DNA from: Bryobacteraceae bacterium
GTDB taxonomy: Bacteria; Acidobacteriota; Terriglobia; Bryobacterales; Bryobacteraceae
Reading direction: 5' to 3'
Length of the DNA: 64,000 nucleotides
NCBI GenBank assembly: GCA_025056865.1
Contig: JANWVO010000058.1
Location: 102,717-166,716 of the forward strand
The notes under the pieces were generated by a model, which ran no database searches, was not told the origin of the DNA, and saw nothing but the letters and a program-made list of their open reading frames with translations. The number at the start of each line of letters is the position of its first letter. Within the stretch, counting starts at the first letter, position 1. Below, piece by piece: positions 12,592 to 19,872 of this stretch. The position numbers were made by a program, and so were the translations under genes.

Positions 12592-13482
12592 CTACGATGG
12601 TCTGTTCTCCGGGTCGGCGGGCGCAGTGCGCGCGCCCAGCGCCTCGTTGAGCGCGCCCTGCCGGTAGCCGCGCAGATCGAGCGCCGAATAAAGGAATCCG
12701 AGCCCGCGGAAGATCTCCTCGAACCGGTCGAACATTTCGAGCGAAAGGGCGCGCTCCATTTCACTCCGGTCGATTTCCAGCCGCGCCACTTCATTGTGGT
12801 AGCGGACGCGGAACTGCCGGAAGCCCAGGGCACGGATCTGCTCTTCGGCCAGCTCGATCCGCTTCAGCACCTCGGGAGTCACCGGAGTGCCATAGGGCAC
12901 GCGCGAACTCAGGCAGGCGGCTGCGGGCCGGTCCCATGTGGGCAGCCCCGCCATCCGCGAAAGCTCGCGGATCTCCGCCTTCGACAGGCCGGCCTCTACC
13001 AGCGGAGCCTTCACCCCGTGCAGCTTCGCCGCGTTCTGCCCGGGCCGGTAGTCGCCCAGGTCGTCGGTGTTCACCCCGTAGACGAGCACGGCTCCACCGT
13101 AGCGGGGCGCGATCTGCTCCATGCGGCGGAACAGCTCGTCTTTGCAGTGGTAGCAGCGGTCCGGGTTGTTGGCCACATAGGCCGGGTTGTCGAACTCGTG
13201 CGAGGGAATGAACTCGTGCCGGATGCCGTAACGGCGGGCGAAATCCGCCGCTTCCCGCTTGTGCGACTCGGGAATCGAGGGCGAGTCCGCCGTGACGGCG
13301 ATGGCGTTGTCGCCCAGCACTTCCCGCGCCGCCCAGGCCAGATACGCCGAGTCCGTGCCGCCGGAATAGGCCACCAGAACGCGGCCCAGGCTCCGCAGGA
13401 TGCGGAACAGCCGGTCCTGCTTCTCCCGCAGCACCCGAACGTCCTGCGCCGCGTTCCTTCCCAGTGACACGAGGCCCGTCAT
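12592..13482 (-). CDS. larE: ATP-dependent sacrificial sulfur transferase LarE
   Basis: This 296-residue PP-loop enzyme of the LarE family activates pyridinium-3,5-biscarboxylate mononucleotide by adenylation and donates sulfur to build the nickel-pincer nucleotide cofactor. The PP-loop is SGGTDS (40-45). Cys189 in AAACLSSR aligns with the sacrificial Cys176 of Lactobacillus plantarum LarE. A CYHCKDEL motif near 109 is also typical. I start at the ATG at 13482 (MTGLVSLGRN); a longer frame upstream is unconserved. TATAAT lies 6 bases before this ATG, which suggests a leaderless mRNA. larB, larC and larA are not in the window. Confidence 0.9.
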   Translation of the reverse strand: MTGLVSLGRNAAQDVRVLREKQDRLFRILRSLGRVLVAYSGGTDSAYLAWAAREVLGDNAIAVTADSPSIPESHKREAADFARRYGIRHEFIPSHEFDNPAYVANNPDRCYHCKDELFRRMEQIAPRYGGAVLVYGVNTDDLGDYRPGQNAAKLHGVKAPLVEAGLSKAEIRELSRMAGLPTWDRPAAACLSSRVPYGTPVTPEVLKRIELAEEQIRALGFRQFRVRYHNEVARLEIDRSEMERALSLEMFDRFEEIFRGLGFLYSALDLRGYRQGALNEALGARTAPADPENRPS

Positions 13483-13488
13483 GCCTGC

Positions 13489-13494
13489 ATTATA
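13489..13494 (-). promoter_or_regulatory. -10 box of larE, leaderless type
   Basis: A perfect TATAAT on the minus strand ends 6 bases before the larE ATG. Transcription would start at or next to the A of the start codon. No purine-rich ribosome-binding site lies between the hexamer and the ATG. Confidence 0.55.
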
Positions 13495-13634
13495 CCCGCC
13501 GGCGGAGGCACGGCCGCACGTCAGGCCCAGCCCCCTTTCCTGATGCAAACCGGATGCAGTGAACTCCCGCAGGGTCCCCGGCAGGGGATGCCTCCGGAAG
13601 GCTGGCGAACTGCGGATGTCGGTTCACTTTGTTC

Positions 13635-13663
13635 TTGACCAAAACGGTCCCAATTGGTAGACT
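13635..13663 (+). promoter_or_regulatory. Promoter of the TonB-receptor/ApbE operon
   Basis: TTGACC (-35, 13635-13640) and TAGACT (-10, 13658-13663) are separated by exactly 17 bp. Transcription would begin near 13670 and leave a leader of about 155 nt before the receptor gene. The spacer contains the palindrome CCAATTGG. Confidence 0.6.
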
Positions 13664-13672
13664 GGCGATGAG

Positions 13673-13692
13673 CAGTTGCAACTGTTTTGCAA
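13673..13692 (+). promoter_or_regulatory. TTGCAA-N5-TTGCAA operator candidate
   Basis: Two perfect TTGCAA hexamers (13676-13681 and 13687-13692) are spaced by 5 bases. The first sits inside the 12-bp palindrome CAGTTGCAACTG. The layout equals the Nur box (TTGCAA-N5-TTGCAA) of nickel-responsive Fur-family repressors in Streptomyces. It lies just downstream of the predicted transcription start, as expected for a repressor site. It does not resemble the NikR operator. Confidence 0.55.
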
Positions 13693-13824
13693 TAACAAAC
13701 ATGATCAGCGAAAGGCGGGCCGGGGTGCCCCTTCTGCAAGCGCCCGGCCCGCCCCAGCCACCGGTCGCGGCGGCTCTTCTGATTCTAGCCTGCCGCGGGC
13801 CGGAGCAACGAGGAGGCATTCAAA

Positions 13825-16344
13825 ATGGCACTCATAGGAAAAACCTCATCATGGCTTCGCGTGGCGGTGGCCGCCTTGCCTGCGGCCTTCTGCGCATGGG
13901 CGGGAGCGGGGGAAGGCCCCGTGCCGGATCCGGCGGCGGGCGGCCGGCCCGCCCATTGTCCTTTTGAAATCGTAGTGCAGGATCCGACGGGAGCCCGGCT
14001 TCCGGGAGCGCTCGTGCAGGTTGCCGGGCCCGTGGACCAGCGGGGCGCCACGGACGGCGAGGGCCGCTTCTGCCTGGACTCCGGCCGCAGAGGGCGCTAT
14101 GTGGCGGTGGTGGAAAGGACCGGTTTTGGCAAGAGATCTGCCGAGTTCGTCCCCGGCGAGACGGCCCAGCCGCTCGTCATCGAACTTGAACCCGCACCGG
14201 TCCGGCAATCCATCGACGTGATCGCGGCCCCGGAGCTCGCGGCGGAAGCGGTGGAGAAGATCGCTGGCAGCCTGCTTGAGACACCGCGCTCGATTACGGT
14301 CGTCGATGCAAACCAGTTGCGGGAAAGAAACTTCCGGGACCTGCACCAGCTTCTGGCCTTCATCCCCGGCATGGGCCCCAACAGCTTCCGGACCGGCGGC
14401 TACCACTTTTACGCGCGCGGGTTCCGCATGGGGGCTGAGGACGTGAGGGTGGACGGCGCGACGGGAGCGGCGCAGGGCGGCAGCTACAGTGTCTCCACCT
14501 TCGGGGTGGAACAGGTTGTGGCCCTGAAGGGGCCCGCCAGCCTCCAGTACGGCCCGGCGGGATCTCCGGGCGGCTTCATCAACCTGATCACCAAGAAGCC
14601 GCAGCCGCAGCGGGCAACGCAACTCGATTTCCGGACCGCTGCCGTAGCGGGCCAGGGGCTCGGACTTGCCGACCGCCCTTCGGCGATGTTCGATCTGGAT
14701 TCCACGGGATCGGTAACAGCGGACAAGCGGTTGCAGTACCGCGCGCTGTTCACGGCCGAGAACCAGCGCTACTTCACGAACAATGTGCTGGACCGCAACC
14801 GCTACATGCGCGGATCGCTGCTGTACCGACTGGACCGGAACGGGCTTTACACGGTGATGCCGCTGTTCCAGTACGGCTCCATGCTGCGCCCGGCGGGCGG
14901 CGGCCTGGTGATCAGCCCGTCTACCTCCCTTTCCACGAACGACGGGCTCGTCGGCCCAATTCAGACCGCCGATCTGACGCCCCACACGGTCAACCATTCG
15001 GCCGGGCAGCAGCGCTACTACACCTCCCAGGCGGGGTTCGACTTCCGCGCCGTTCCCTCCTCCGCCTGGACCACAAACCTGAGCTACAGGTGGATGCGCA
15101 ACGACCGTCACATCAACCAGTGGACGCCGGTTGTCAGCACGGCACCGCAGATCGCCATGCTGGTCAACCAGAGCGAAGTCCTGCGGCAGCAGTCGAAGAG
15201 CGACAACCGCAACCGCCACCATGTCGTCGACTTCAACACCGGCTACGAGCATCAGGGCAGCGGCTGGCGGATGCTCAACCAGATTGGCGCCTACACGCGC
15301 GTCGTCGGCCTGGCGGCCACGTCGCTGGCCGGACCGCAGCCTGCCGCCGGGTGGCCCATTCACATCTACACGGGCGCGCAGCGGCTGGGAGCGCCGCAGG
15401 ACACGTATCCGGCAATCATTCTTGGAGCCCCGCAGTTCACAACGTCCTGGAACAGTTACTGGCAGAACCGCACATGGCTGTTCGACGGCCGTCTGGTGCT
15501 GACCCTCGGGCTCGGCTACGGGCAGATGCACCCTGGCGGCCAGCCGGTGCGCAAGGGCGAAGTGTTTCCCAACTACGCCGCGCTCTTCCGGCTGCGCGAC
15601 AACGTGGCTGTGTACTACAGCTACTCGCGGAGCTTCAATCCGGTGGATCCGACGCTCGAGGATTTCCAGGGCCGCCGCAACGTGTTCGATCCCATCCGAG
15701 GCTACAACCACGAGGCGGGCATGAAATACGACCTGCCGGCGCGCCGCGCCTCGGCCACGGTGAGCTACTTCGACACGGGCATCGACAACGCGCTGGTCCA
15801 GAGCGGAATCAACGACTTCAACGTCAACGGCGTGCGTTATTACGTGGCCGCCGGGACAAGGCGCGGGCGCGGCGTGGAGTCGAGCGTGGAAACGCGGCTG
15901 CTGCACGACCTGTTCCTGCGGGGCGGCGCCGCGTGGACCGAGGCCTGGTACACGGGCACCGGCCCGGCCAGCGCCGCTTCGACACTGGCGATCCCCGGCT
16001 CGCGCGCCGAGAAAACGCCCCGCTGGAGCTGGAACGCGCAACTGCTGTATGAGCGCACCGAGGGGCGGCTGGCAGGCTGGAGCGCCTCGCTGGCGCTGCT
16101 GAATCAGGGCCGCCGCTTCGGCAGCAACGGCGCCCGCACGTTCAGCGCTCCGGATCCGCTGCTGCTGCCCGCCTACACGCGCGTGGACGCCAGCCTCGGC
16201 TATCGCCTGAACCGCCACTGGGACTGGGCGCTTTCGGTGGAGAACCTGACGGACCGCCGGATCTGGATCAACGCCACGACCGGGGCTTCGATGGAGCAGG
16301 CGCCGCCGCGGTCGGCCACGCTGCGGCTCAGCTACCGCTTCTGA
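13825..16344 (+). CDS. TonB-dependent siderophore/metallophore receptor
   Basis: This is an outer-membrane gated channel of 839 residues. In order it has: a signal peptide (about 1-30); a carboxypeptidase-regulatory-like Ig-type domain (about 48-115); a plug domain (about 130-245, with PRSITVVDANQL, FIPGM and the GGFINLITKKP end typical of FecA/FhuA-like receptors); and a 22-stranded barrel ending in the outer-membrane C-terminal signature LRLSYRF. The substrate is unknown. The first-gene position in an operon with PepSY, DUF2271, DUF4198 and ApbE proteins argues for a metal chelate, iron or perhaps nickel/cobalt. It is preceded by a strong promoter and the TTGCAA box. Confidence 0.93.
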   Translation: MALIGKTSSWLRVAVAALPAAFCAWAGAGEGPVPDPAAGGRPAHCPFEIVVQDPTGARLPGALVQVAGPVDQRGATDGEGRFCLDSGRRGRYVAVVERTGFGKRSAEFVPGETAQPLVIELEPAPVRQSIDVIAAPELAAEAVEKIAGSLLETPRSITVVDANQLRERNFRDLHQLLAFIPGMGPNSFRTGGYHFYARGFRMGAEDVRVDGATGAAQGGSYSVSTFGVEQVVALKGPASLQYGPAGSPGGFINLITKKPQPQRATQLDFRTAAVAGQGLGLADRPSAMFDLDSTGSVTADKRLQYRALFTAENQRYFTNNVLDRNRYMRGSLLYRLDRNGLYTVMPLFQYGSMLRPAGGGLVISPSTSLSTNDGLVGPIQTADLTPHTVNHSAGQQRYYTSQAGFDFRAVPSSAWTTNLSYRWMRNDRHINQWTPVVSTAPQIAMLVNQSEVLRQQSKSDNRNRHHVVDFNTGYEHQGSGWRMLNQIGAYTRVVGLAATSLAGPQPAAGWPIHIYTGAQRLGAPQDTYPAIILGAPQFTTSWNSYWQNRTWLFDGRLVLTLGLGYGQMHPGGQPVRKGEVFPNYAALFRLRDNVAVYYSYSRSFNPVDPTLEDFQGRRNVFDPIRGYNHEAGMKYDLPARRASATVSYFDTGIDNALVQSGINDFNVNGVRYYVAAGTRRGRGVESSVETRLLHDLFLRGGAAWTEAWYTGTGPASAASTLAIPGSRAEKTPRWSWNAQLLYERTEGRLAGWSASLALLNQGRRFGSNGARTFSAPDPLLLPAYTRVDASLGYRLNRHWDWALSVENLTDRRIWINATTGASMEQAPPRSATLRLSYRF

Positions 16345-16359
16345 AGGTGGCGCTGCGGC

Positions 16360-17016
16360 ATGAATCCGGCATTCCGTCGCTCCCCTGCGCCGTCCAGCCG
16401 GCCGGCGCCGGCCCGGCCCGGCTGGAAGGCCCGCCTCTGGCAGCAGCTTCGGCTCTGGCATTGGGTCAGCTCGGCGCTCTCCTTGGCGGGCATGCTCCTG
16501 TTCGCCTTCACCGGCGTCACGCTGAACCATGCCGGCAGCATCACGGCGCGGCCGCGGGTGCAGGTGCGGGAGGCGGTGGCGCCCCAGGCCGTGCGCCAGG
16601 CGTTGCTCGAAGACTCTCCCGCCTCGCGGGAGCTGGCCGCGGCGTGGTTCCGCCAGTCGCTGGGCTTCCGGCTGGAACGCGCCCAGCTAGAGCGGCAGGG
16701 GAGCGAGCTGATGGCCAGCCTGCCGAGCCCCGGCGGGGATACCTGGCTGACCGTCGATCTGGACAGCGGCGCCGTTCACATGGAAAGAACGGACCGCGGC
16801 TGGATCGCCTACCTCAACGACCTGCACAAGGGGCGGCACACCGGCCGCGCCTGGTCGGTATTCCTCGATGTCTTCGCCGCCGCCTGCGCCGTGTTCTGCC
16901 TGACCGGGCTGGGCCTTCTCGCCCTGCACGCGCCGCGCCGGCCGATGACGTGGCCGGCGGCTGTGGCCGGGCTGCTGCTGCCTGCGCTGGTGGCGTTGTG
17001 GTTCATTCACCGATAG
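16360..17016 (+). CDS. PepSY-type membrane protein of the metal-uptake operon
   Basis: This 218-residue protein has a basic N-terminus (about 1-30), a first membrane helix (WVSSALSLAGMLLFAFTGVTLN), a periplasmic stretch, and two hydrophobic segments at the C-terminus. The layout and motifs such as FTGVTLNH and YLNDLHKGRHTGRAW, which supply membrane-flanking His residues, match PepSY-associated TM proteins found beside siderophore receptors. Such proteins are thought to pass electrons across the membrane to reduce imported metal. The ATG is 15 bases after the receptor stop. Confidence 0.85.
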   Translation: MNPAFRRSPAPSSRPAPARPGWKARLWQQLRLWHWVSSALSLAGMLLFAFTGVTLNHAGSITARPRVQVREAVAPQAVRQALLEDSPASRELAAAWFRQSLGFRLERAQLERQGSELMASLPSPGGDTWLTVDLDSGAVHMERTDRGWIAYLNDLHKGRHTGRAWSVFLDVFAAACAVFCLTGLGLLALHAPRRPMTWPAAVAGLLLPALVALWFIHR

Positions 17017-17045
17017 GAAACATTTCCGTGGGAGGTTGTTTGAAG

Positions 17046-17558
17046 ATGAGGAAACGCTGGGCGGCGCTGGCCGCCGCCGGAATGATGCAGCCTGCGGGCC
17101 CTGCCCGATGGCAGGCCGCCGTGGAAATCCCGCGAATCGAAGTGGCCGAATACCACCGCCCGTACGTCGCCCTCTGGCTCGAGAAGCCGGATGGTTCTTT
17201 CGTCGCCAATCTGGCCGTGTGGTACGACACCCGGCCGAAACGGGGCCAGGGCGAGGAGGGGACGGCTTGGCTGAAGGACCTCCGCGCCTGGTGGCGCAAA
17301 GTGGGCCGGGAGCTGACTTTGCCGGTCGACGGCGTCACGGGCCCGACGCGCGCGCCTGGCCGCCACGTGGCCCCGGTCAGCCCGGGCGCGCTGCCCCCGG
17401 GCGAGTACGTGCTCGTGGCCGAGGCGGCCCGCGAGCTGGGCGGCCGCGAGGTTCTTCGCGGACCTTTGCGGTGGGACGGGCGCCGCATCGAAGGCGGCCG
17501 ACTCCAGGGCAGGGCGGAGCTCGGGGTGGTGGAGATTGCCGTTTCCGGGGAGAGGTAA
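17046..17558 (+). CDS. DUF2271-type periplasmic protein
   Basis: This 170-residue protein starts at an ATG 10 bases after GGAGG. A short hydrophobic N-terminus may be a weak export signal. The core begins VEIPRIEVAEYHRPYVALWL and continues with NLAVWYD, WLKDLRAWW and VDGVTGPTRAPG, matching the DUF2271 pattern. In flavinylation-associated operons DUF2271 proteins occur next to PepSY and ApbE and may carry the flavin or assist metal reduction. I do not see a clear [ST]GA-[ST] flavinylation motif in it, so a flavin-acceptor role is unproven. It is followed by the DUF4198 gene after 4 bases. Confidence 0.8.
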   Translation: MRKRWAALAAAGMMQPAGPARWQAAVEIPRIEVAEYHRPYVALWLEKPDGSFVANLAVWYDTRPKRGQGEEGTAWLKDLRAWWRKVGRELTLPVDGVTGPTRAPGRHVAPVSPGALPPGEYVLVAEAARELGGREVLRGPLRWDGRRIEGGRLQGRAELGVVEIAVSGER

Positions 17559-17562
17559 TGCC

Positions 17563-18366
17563 ATGCTGCGGGAAAAAACATTTCTTATGATTCTTGTTGC
17601 GGCGGTGCTGCTGGCTCCGGCGGCCGAGGCGCACCGGATGTGGCTGCTTCCGTCTTCCACGGTTCTCAGCGGCACAGAGGCCTGGGTCACCATCGATGCT
17701 GCTGTCTCCAACACGCTGTTCGTGTTCGAGCACCGGCCGCTGCGGCTGGACGGGATCGTCATCGAAGGGCCGGGCGGCCGCAGGCTCGCGCCGTCCAATC
17801 TGCACACCGGCCAGTTCCGCTCCAGCTTCGACCTGAAGCTGGATGCAGCCGGCACCTACCGCATCTCCGTTGTCAACCGCAGCGTGATGGCGAGCTGGAA
17901 GGAGAACGGCGAAATCCGGCGCTGGCGGGGCTCGCCTGAACAGATGAGCGGAAGTGTGCCATCGCAGGCCGAAGGTCTTCAGGTGTCGCGGATGGAGATG
18001 CGTGTGGAGACCTACGTGACGCTCGGCAAGCCCAGCCGGGACGTGCTCAGGACCGCCGGCGCCGGGCTGGAGATCCTGCCCGAAACGCATCCCAATGATC
18101 TCGTGGCTGGCGAGGAGGCAGTATTTGTGCTGGTCCGGGATGGCGCGCCCGCGCCCGGAACCGAACTCACGGTCGCGTTGGGAGCTGGCCGGCATGCCGA
18201 GAAGCCATTCGAACAGAAGCTGGTCAGCGGACCGGACGGCCGCGTCCGGATCCGCTTCCCTGCCCCGGGATACTACTGGCTTCAGGCCACGGCGGGCGAA
18301 GGGAATCCCCAGAGCGGAGGCAGCCGCGCCACGTGCGTCGTCACTCTGGAAGTCCTGCCCCAATAG
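17563..18366 (+). CDS. DUF4198 periplasmic protein (formerly NikM/CbiK-like)
   Basis: This 267-residue secreted protein has a clear signal peptide (about 1-22, cleaved near AEAHRMWL). The mature N-terminal His after cleavage is typical of DUF4198 and is a likely metal ligand. Two beta-sandwich-like halves follow, the second with FPAPGYYWLQA. The family has been linked to cobalt/nickel transport operons. The ATG is chosen because GGGGAGAGG lies 7 bases upstream and the signal peptide follows at once. It overlaps the downstream ApbE gene by about 34 bases if the upstream GTG of that gene is used. Confidence 0.85.
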   Translation: MLREKTFLMILVAAVLLAPAAEAHRMWLLPSSTVLSGTEAWVTIDAAVSNTLFVFEHRPLRLDGIVIEGPGGRRLAPSNLHTGQFRSSFDLKLDAAGTYRISVVNRSVMASWKENGEIRRWRGSPEQMSGSVPSQAEGLQVSRMEMRVETYVTLGKPSRDVLRTAGAGLEILPETHPNDLVAGEEAVFVLVRDGAPAPGTELTVALGAGRHAEKPFEQKLVSGPDGRVRIRFPAPGYYWLQATAGEGNPQSGGSRATCVVTLEVLPQ

Positions 18367-19373
18367 CCAGGCGGCGAGTCCTCATTCCGCAAGGCCCGCC
18401 GCCGCGGCCTCATCCCGAAGCGCGCATCGAGTTGCGGTGGCAGGGGCGGACAATGGGAACCACCTGGCAGGCGACCGCCTACGCGACGCCTGCCTGCGCG
18501 GCCAGGCACGAGGCGATCGGGCAGGGCATCCTCGAGCGGCTCGATTCGGTCGTCCGGCAGATGAGTCACTACGATCCGGACAGCGACCTGAGCCGCTATA
18601 ACCGCGCAGCGCCGCACACCTGGGTGGCGGTGCCGGATGATCTGTTCCGGGTGCTGCGCGTCAGTCTCGAGATGGCGGCCGCCACCTGCGGCTGGTTCGA
18701 CCCCACCCTCGGCCGCCTCATCGATCTCTGGGGCCACGGCCCGGAACCTGCCCCCGGCCTTCCGGACGAGGCGGCCTTGTCGGCGGCAGTGGACCGCTGC
18801 GGTTGGCAGAAGCTGCGGCTGGATGCAGCGCGGAAGGCAGCCTGGCAGCCCGGCGGCCTGGAGTTGAATCTGGGCGGCATCGCCAAGGGTTTTGCCGTCG
18901 ATGCAGTGGCTGCATGGCTGCGGCGCTGCGGCGTGGCCGCGGCGCTAGTCGAGATCGGCGGGGAACTGTCGGGTTTCGGCGTCAAGCCGGATGGCCTCCC
19001 CTGGTGGGTGGCGCTGGAAGCTCCGTTGCACGCGTCCGGCAGCACGGCGGAAACGGTTCTTGCTCTGCACGAATGTGCGGTGGCGACCTCGGGCGATTGG
19101 GTGCAGCGCCGCTGGCTGGGTTCCCGCTCCGTCAGCCATCTGATCGACCCGACCCGGGGCGCCCCCATCGACGGGCCTGTGGCCGGTGCCACCGTGATTC
19201 ACGAAAGCGCCATGGCGGCCGACGCGTGGGCCACCGCTCTCTGCGTGGCGCCGCTGCGAACGGCGAAGCGGCTGGCCGACGCGCACGGCCTCGCCGCCCG
19301 GCTGCTGTTTCAGGGAGAAACCGGCAAGTTGCAGGAATGGCTCAGCCCCGCCATGCGGGCCATGGCGGACTGA
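18333..19373 (+). CDS. apbE: FAD:protein FMN transferase (ApbE family)
   Basis: This family transfers FMN from FAD to Thr/Ser of exported proteins. The frame encodes 346 residues. The motifs are all present: RTMGTTWQ at the N-terminus, LNLGGIAKGFAVD (nucleotide/metal loop), TSGDW, HLIDPTRGAP and the Mg-binding Asp in AADAWATAL. The start is uncertain. GTG at 18333 overlaps DUF4198, and a TTG around 18433 would still keep the fold. No convincing signal peptide is visible, so either the start is wrong or the enzyme is cytoplasmic. It is the last gene of the operon, and its position implies that one operon protein or the respiratory chain is flavinylated. Confidence 0.92.
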   Translation: MRRHSGSPAPIARRRVLIPQGPPPRPHPEARIELRWQGRTMGTTWQATAYATPACAARHEAIGQGILERLDSVVRQMSHYDPDSDLSRYNRAAPHTWVAVPDDLFRVLRVSLEMAAATCGWFDPTLGRLIDLWGHGPEPAPGLPDEAALSAAVDRCGWQKLRLDAARKAAWQPGGLELNLGGIAKGFAVDAVAAWLRRCGVAAALVEIGGELSGFGVKPDGLPWWVALEAPLHASGSTAETVLALHECAVATSGDWVQRRWLGSRSVSHLIDPTRGAPIDGPVAGATVIHESAMAADAWATALCVAPLRTAKRLADAHGLAARLLFQGETGKLQEWLSPAMRAMAD

Positions 19374-19377
19374 CGAC

Positions 19378-19776
19378 TCAGAGGCTCCAGACGCGTTGCG
19401 TCAGGCACATGCGGCAGCAGCAGCCCGGCCGCAGGCGGCCGAGGAGCGCGCACCACCACCGGCGCAGCCGCGGCAGCGGCGATTCGCGCACCAGTTGCGG
19501 CCGCCGCGCCACTGCGGCCGCTACCGGCTCGATCTGCGCGTCGCCCAGAAGGAACACCGGCTCCGGCGCCGAAGCCGCAGCCAGCATGGCAGGCGCTTCC
19601 TCATCCATCGCCTCCACGCGGCGGAGATCGATGACCAGCGGACGCCCGTTGCGCATCGAGGCCGCCGTCGCCGCCGACGCCAGGATCTCCGCGGCTGCAC
19701 GGCGGTCCAGACGGCCCCGCACCTCGAATCGCAGCGCGTCCGGCTCATCGTGCAGATAAACGGAAGGTTCGCCCAC
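19378..19776 (-). CDS. Small STAS-like domain protein with Cys-rich tail
   Basis: This 132-residue protein starts at GTG. Residues 5-95 show the alternating strand/helix pattern of STAS (anti-sigma-antagonist-like) domains, with RPLVIDLRRVEAMDEEAPAM in the place of the usual DLSxVxxxD[ST] loop. The Ser/Thr that is phosphorylated in true antagonists is replaced by Glu. The basic C-terminus ends with GCCCRMCL, a possible metal or redox site. It lies convergent to apbE, with 4 bases between stops, and divergent from the flavoprotein gene. The family assignment is moderate. Confidence 0.6.
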   Translation of the reverse strand: MGEPSVYLHDEPDALRFEVRGRLDRRAAAEILASAATAASMRNGRPLVIDLRRVEAMDEEAPAMLAAASAPEPVFLLGDAQIEPVAAAVARRPQLVRESPLPRLRRWWCALLGRLRPGCCCRMCLTQRVWSL

Positions 19777-19872
19777 GCTACATCAGACGCGGCGGCAGTG
19801 CCAGGCGTGACAAAATCCTCTGTCACGGAATCCCGGCGCACGCATCTACCGGGCGCAGAGAGGTGCGCAAGG

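Noticed and set aside
13673..13692. NikR as the regulator of the TonB-receptor operon
   Set aside because: The known NikR operator is GTATGA-N16-TCATAC; the box here has a different sequence and spacing, so a Fur-family regulator fits better.
13849..16530. 893-codon minus-strand frame opposite the TonB receptor
   Set aside because: Shadow frame; no signal peptide or conserved motif, and the receptor is unambiguous.
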